Part shown: positions 60,301-64,000 of the stretch, piece after piece
Layout of the letters: the number at the start of each line of letters is the position of its first letter
How positions within the stretch are numbered: position 1 is the stretch's first letter
Source of the DNA: Pyrocephalus nanus
Lineage: Eukaryota; Chordata; Aves; Passeriformes; Tyrannidae
DNA: 64,000 nt
Assembly: GCA_038380795.1 (NCBI GenBank)
Contig: CM076270.1
Coordinates: forward strand, 21,902,001-21,966,000
Reading direction: 5' to 3'
The notes under the pieces: generated by a model
What the model was told of the DNA's origin: nothing
Databases searched by the model: none
The model's input: the letters and a program-made list of their open reading frames with translations, nothing else
Made by a program: the position numbers and the translations under genes

Positions 60301-62607
60301 GCAGAAGTAAGATATTGCACGCAGTTTCTTTCTGTTTGGACAGAAAATAGCATTTTGTTCTGAAGAGGCAACAAATTAGCAGGACAAAAAAAAAAAAGGC
60401 ACATATTTATAGAATATGTTTACTTACAGAATTTAAAAATAAGTCCTAGCAAAACTGAAATAATTGAGCCCCAGAACAATGAAGGAATAATTTTCTTTCT
60501 GACTAGAAATATGTGCATGTATGTACAGCTACCACACCTCAGCATAGGAGCTCAGGGCCTGTGGTCTGAGCCAGCTTCAGCTGGATTGGACTTGGAGTAG
60601 TGCCCTGAGATGATGTCAGACCTTTGCCACCCAAAACATCCTGAAGTATTCATGTGACATGCTTTTTGGTGCTGAATCCTAAATCTTTCCCTAGCACGGT
60701 ATTTCTCACTCCCAATCGCTAATTCAAGCTGGAAGCCTTCGTTATTCAAGGAAGTGATTCTGAAAGACCAGGAACTGTTCCTGTTTTTCCTAGACAGTCC
60801 CTTTTCCTTCATCTTCCTTGGCTCCAAACACTCTGAAGGTAACACACCTGTTCCTGTATTCCTAACACAACATCACCGCAGTGAACAGGAGTGCAGTTAC
60901 TTGAGCACTTCAGCAGAGAATTCTTTTGTTTTTTCCTCTCACAGAAGTAGAGCTGCCAGTTAATACTAGCTGACAGACTCTGATAGGCTGAAGACCTAGA
61001 AATTAAATTCTGTGTTTGTCCTGTTCCCCTTAAGGTACAGGAGACATCACAAGCAGGAACTAGCCTGTATTCATCCACGCAACGACAGCAGTCATCTGAC
61101 AGTCATGAAGCAGTGCTGCCTTTCATCAAAACCTTGCATGATTCAGGAAGTGTAATCTAGAAGTCAGAATCTCTTGAGAGGTTTTAGAAATCAGGTGGCA
61201 AACCCCCTGAGATGCACAGACAAAAATAAGAACACCAAAGCTACCCACACCAGGTTTTACAGCACACAGGTAATCACACTCCAGTTTACACTGCAGATGG
61301 ACTCACAGTATCTACTCCCCAGTTTAGCTTTCTGCCACAGCTGATGGTTGAATGGTTCAGCAGCTGCTGTGAAGTGAAATGACTCCTGCTGCCACATGAC
61401 CTTGCTTTGCTGCCCAGGGGTTACTGGAGAGGCTATGGAGCAACAAAGACTTTCCACATACATTAAACCAAATAATTCTGATAAATGGAAGAGTATGAAG
61501 CATAAAGGCTCAGAGATTTATCTCTGTCTCATGAGCAGTGAAGCTTTGCAGAAGGCTTTTGTCTGAAACGTCCTAAAATGGAATTCTGATTTATTGAAAC
61601 TAGGTTTAGGACAAGTGTATTAAGATTGCTGTTGTAAAGAAGAAACTTCATCAAAGTGAGAAATATCAGGAACATATCTATCACACCCCATTCAGATTTC
61701 CAATCCACCCCGAAGGGGAATGGAGTGCATTTATGCTGAAGTCAAAGCAGAAGATGGTTTTCCACTTTGGGAAGGAAGAAGTGGAAGAAGGGCAAGGGAG
61801 GAGAGTTGAAATTCAGTAGGAAGAGTCATACTCACTGTGAAGCAAAAACAAAGCTTTTGGTAAGAGCAAGGTGGGGGGGAAGAAAAAGCAGCATCAGAAT
61901 ACCTTGATATGTCAACATAGAGGAGTGGTAGCTAGCCCTCAAAAATCAACTATCTGACCGAGGTTTAACAGCAGTGCAACTAACTAATTTCAGTTGAGAA
62001 AAAACTGCATTTTCCACTTGACTTCTCTCTTTCTCATCACTGAACTCTTCCTCTCTTACAGTCTTTGCCTCGACAGCTCTCCCTCCTCCCTTTGCCTCTC
62101 CCAGCAGCTTTTACTTTGGCAGTACTTTTGGTTGGCCGGGGTTCTCCAAGGGCCCCAGTGTCTTTATGGCTCCCTTCCTCTCACTCAGCACACCTTTCAC
62201 AGGGCAGAGTTGTTTCCAAGCTAAATCAATATCCCTGTGTTCATAGCCAAAGACCTGAAATGGACTCTGGACTCAGCTTATACGCATTTAAATCCAGTCC
62301 AGTGCTACTCGGAGGATTCTGTATTGACAACAGCACGAAAAGTAAAGCCCAGCCAAGCTCTCAGTGCTGCAGCCAGCAGTGAGTTAAGGGCAGTGAGAGG
62401 CAAGGGCCGAGGACTGGCACTAATATCATTTTCTGAAAACATGAGCTTAATATACTGTGCCTTTGTACTCTTCCTGAACCAGCTGCAACTCACCCTAATT
62501 CAGCCAAGAGAACAATCTACCAGGGCCTGGGCCAAGGACAGAGAACGAGTGTTAGGATGACAAGCGCTGCTGCCACCAGGCTGCCACTCACCTTCCCAGC
62601 CAGAGGC

Positions 62608-62650
62608 TCTGCAGCTGCCCTGTGCCACAGGGCAGTGCTCCAGCTGCAGA
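62608..62650. repeat. Nested GC-rich inverted repeats
   Basis: CTGCCCTGTG (62615-62624) and CACAGGGCAG (62626-62635) form perfect arms around one base. TCTGCAGCTG (62608-62617) and CAGCTGCAGA (62641-62650) form an outer perfect pair that overlaps the inner left arm, so the two hairpins would compete. Confidence 0.7.
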
Positions 62651-64000
62651 TCACCACAGGTGCCCACGCTGGCAATGCAGGGCAAACACCTGAGGTGTGC
62701 CAGGGGTGTGCAGCAAGCATCACAGGTGGATTTCTGCACCTCTCTGGCTCTACATGCTGCCTGTGCTGCCCCAACCAGCCTCCTGCAAGCTGTGGACAGC
62801 AATACCATTGCTCTTCGTAATGGGGCTTGAGCAGCGTGGGACAACCCTGCTGGTATCACTGCTCTCAGTCCATTTCTGTAGATAGTAACTATCAACCTAA
62901 CCCACTCACACAGCCTGGAGCAGCCACACATCCCAGTACCAAAACCTCACTGTGGGAAGCTAAAGACAAAATTATTTGAAGCAACTCATGAGTCTGGAAC
63001 TACTTGTGCAGCCCAAGATGTGCATAAAAACCTCATAGAACTACTCTGAAAATGGCCTAAAGGCTGCTGGTTCCAAATACACGTATATATATTTTATGTT
63101 CGTGTCCAACGCTATATTGTCTCCTGACAGCATGGAACACAATACCTCTACTAAATCCTGTGTGAAATACATTTCAAAGCATTTTCTTCAGCTCTTCAGA
63201 ACTTCAAAGATATTGTTGTGTTAATTTTAGATGGTTCATCCTTCACCTAGCACTTGCTGTTTAAATCCATGTTAATATCTTAATTATTACTCAGTTTATC
63301 TTTTCTTTATCATTCATTCAAATATTTAATATTGTGGTAAACACAGGAAAGCAGACAAACATAAATGCAAAATCTATGCTCATGGCTGATTTGGTGTATG
63401 AGGGTACCACTGGTACACAGCTCCAGGTTCCTACAAGCATAGCTCACACAATCCCAAAATCCCAGGCTAGGTAGACCATTGGGATTCTTGTCTTAACTCT
63501 CCTACTTTCCTCTGCAGAATGATCCAAACAGCAAAATGATCAAGGGAAATATGGAAAGCTTGCATTTGCTACAGCCCCTCAGAGCTAGAGCCAGGCAGAA
63601 CTGCAGAGCATTGCGGACAAAACTAGGACAAATCAGCCATATGTGTGCATAGTTTTGTTTAGATATGTGCTTGTGACTCAGAGCAGCGTGGCTGAAGTTG
63701 GCCAAAGCCTGGAAAACCTGAAAGAGGTTTTTTCCTGGTTTTCATGTGTATATTTGTTTCTCTCTTTGCCTTCTTGGCTTTAATCTAATGCCACTGCCTT
63801 TCTATAGGTCAATTTTCTTCTCTGCCAAGAAGCATTTTGAACAAACACACGCATCTTACATTGTGATTTTTGTCAAATGCATAAATCACAAAGCCTTCCT
63901 AAAGTACTCCCAAGGACTGTTACTTACAAAGACTTTTCTGTGCCTCTTTAATTTATACCCTACTCTTTCAGGTATGCATTGCTTACAAATAAATAGCTTC

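Larger units (their letters stand above)
50290..64000. other. Region upstream of exon 1, no gene recognised
   Basis: Either 5' flank or the first intron of the longer DOCK10 isoform, whose own first exon was not found. It contains the old LINE at 56950, repeats at 51070, 53486 and 54172, and an enhancer-like block at 55830-56110. GC-richer patches at 54960-55730 and 62500-62900 have long open frames with no protein resemblance I recognise. Confidence 0.7.

Noticed and set aside
62500..62931. 143-codon Cys/Ala-rich minus-strand frame near the upstream edge, considered as the other DOCK10 first exon
   Set aside because: It lacks the features of that exon (Arg/Thr-rich start followed by an Ala/Ser stretch) and has no suitable phase-0 donor that I can identify.

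Overview
The window is vertebrate nuclear DNA, most likely from a bird. It is AT-rich, contains small exons separated by kilobase introns with GT/AG borders, and is poor in repeats. The interspersed repeats I can recognise are CR1-type LINE pieces. CR1 with such low repeat density fits birds best, although another sauropsid is not excluded.

The only protein-coding gene I can support is DOCK10 (zizimin-3), a DOCK-D family guanine nucleotide exchange factor, read on the minus strand. Fifteen coding exons lie between 50009 (start codon) and 1159. Every intron starts with GT and ends with AG, and all phases agree. Together they encode 598 complete codons plus two bases: an alternative basic N-terminus (residues 1-34), the DOCK-C/D N-terminal region (about 35-155), an acidic and poly-glycine linker, one PH domain (about 178-287), and the first part of the region between the PH and DHR-1 domains (to residue 598). 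The DHR-1 (C2-like) and DHR-2 (catalytic) parts must lie beyond the low-coordinate edge. Identity to DOCK10, rather than DOCK9 or DOCK11, rests on the PH-domain exons and on the Ser-rich plus Gly-run linker, compared with remembered human sequences.

Layout from the gene's 5' side: 64000-50290 has no recognisable exon and is either 5' flank or the first intron of the longer isoform. It holds an old CR1/L3-like LINE remnant (about 56950-57370), an enhancer-like AT-rich block (about 55830-56110) and several GC/CpG patches. At 50290-50010 is a candidate promoter and 5' leader for the alternative first exon: a perfect octamer ATTTGCAT, a TATA-like TATTTAT 19 bases downstream of it, and two short upstream ORFs. 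Exon 1 is at 49908-50009. Introns 1-3 are large (11.4, 6.8 and 7.5 kb). Exons 5-7 (18493-19417), the end of the N-terminal region and most of the PH domain, cluster tightly. The remaining eight exons follow down to 1159.

The most interesting point is the first exon. Mammalian DOCK10 is known, from memory, to have mutually exclusive first coding exons, one favoured in T cells and the other in B cells. The octamer-TATA arrangement seen here resembles an immunoglobulin light-chain promoter and could explain B-cell preference. I found no RNA gene, CRISPR array, intact mobile element or second protein-coding gene.
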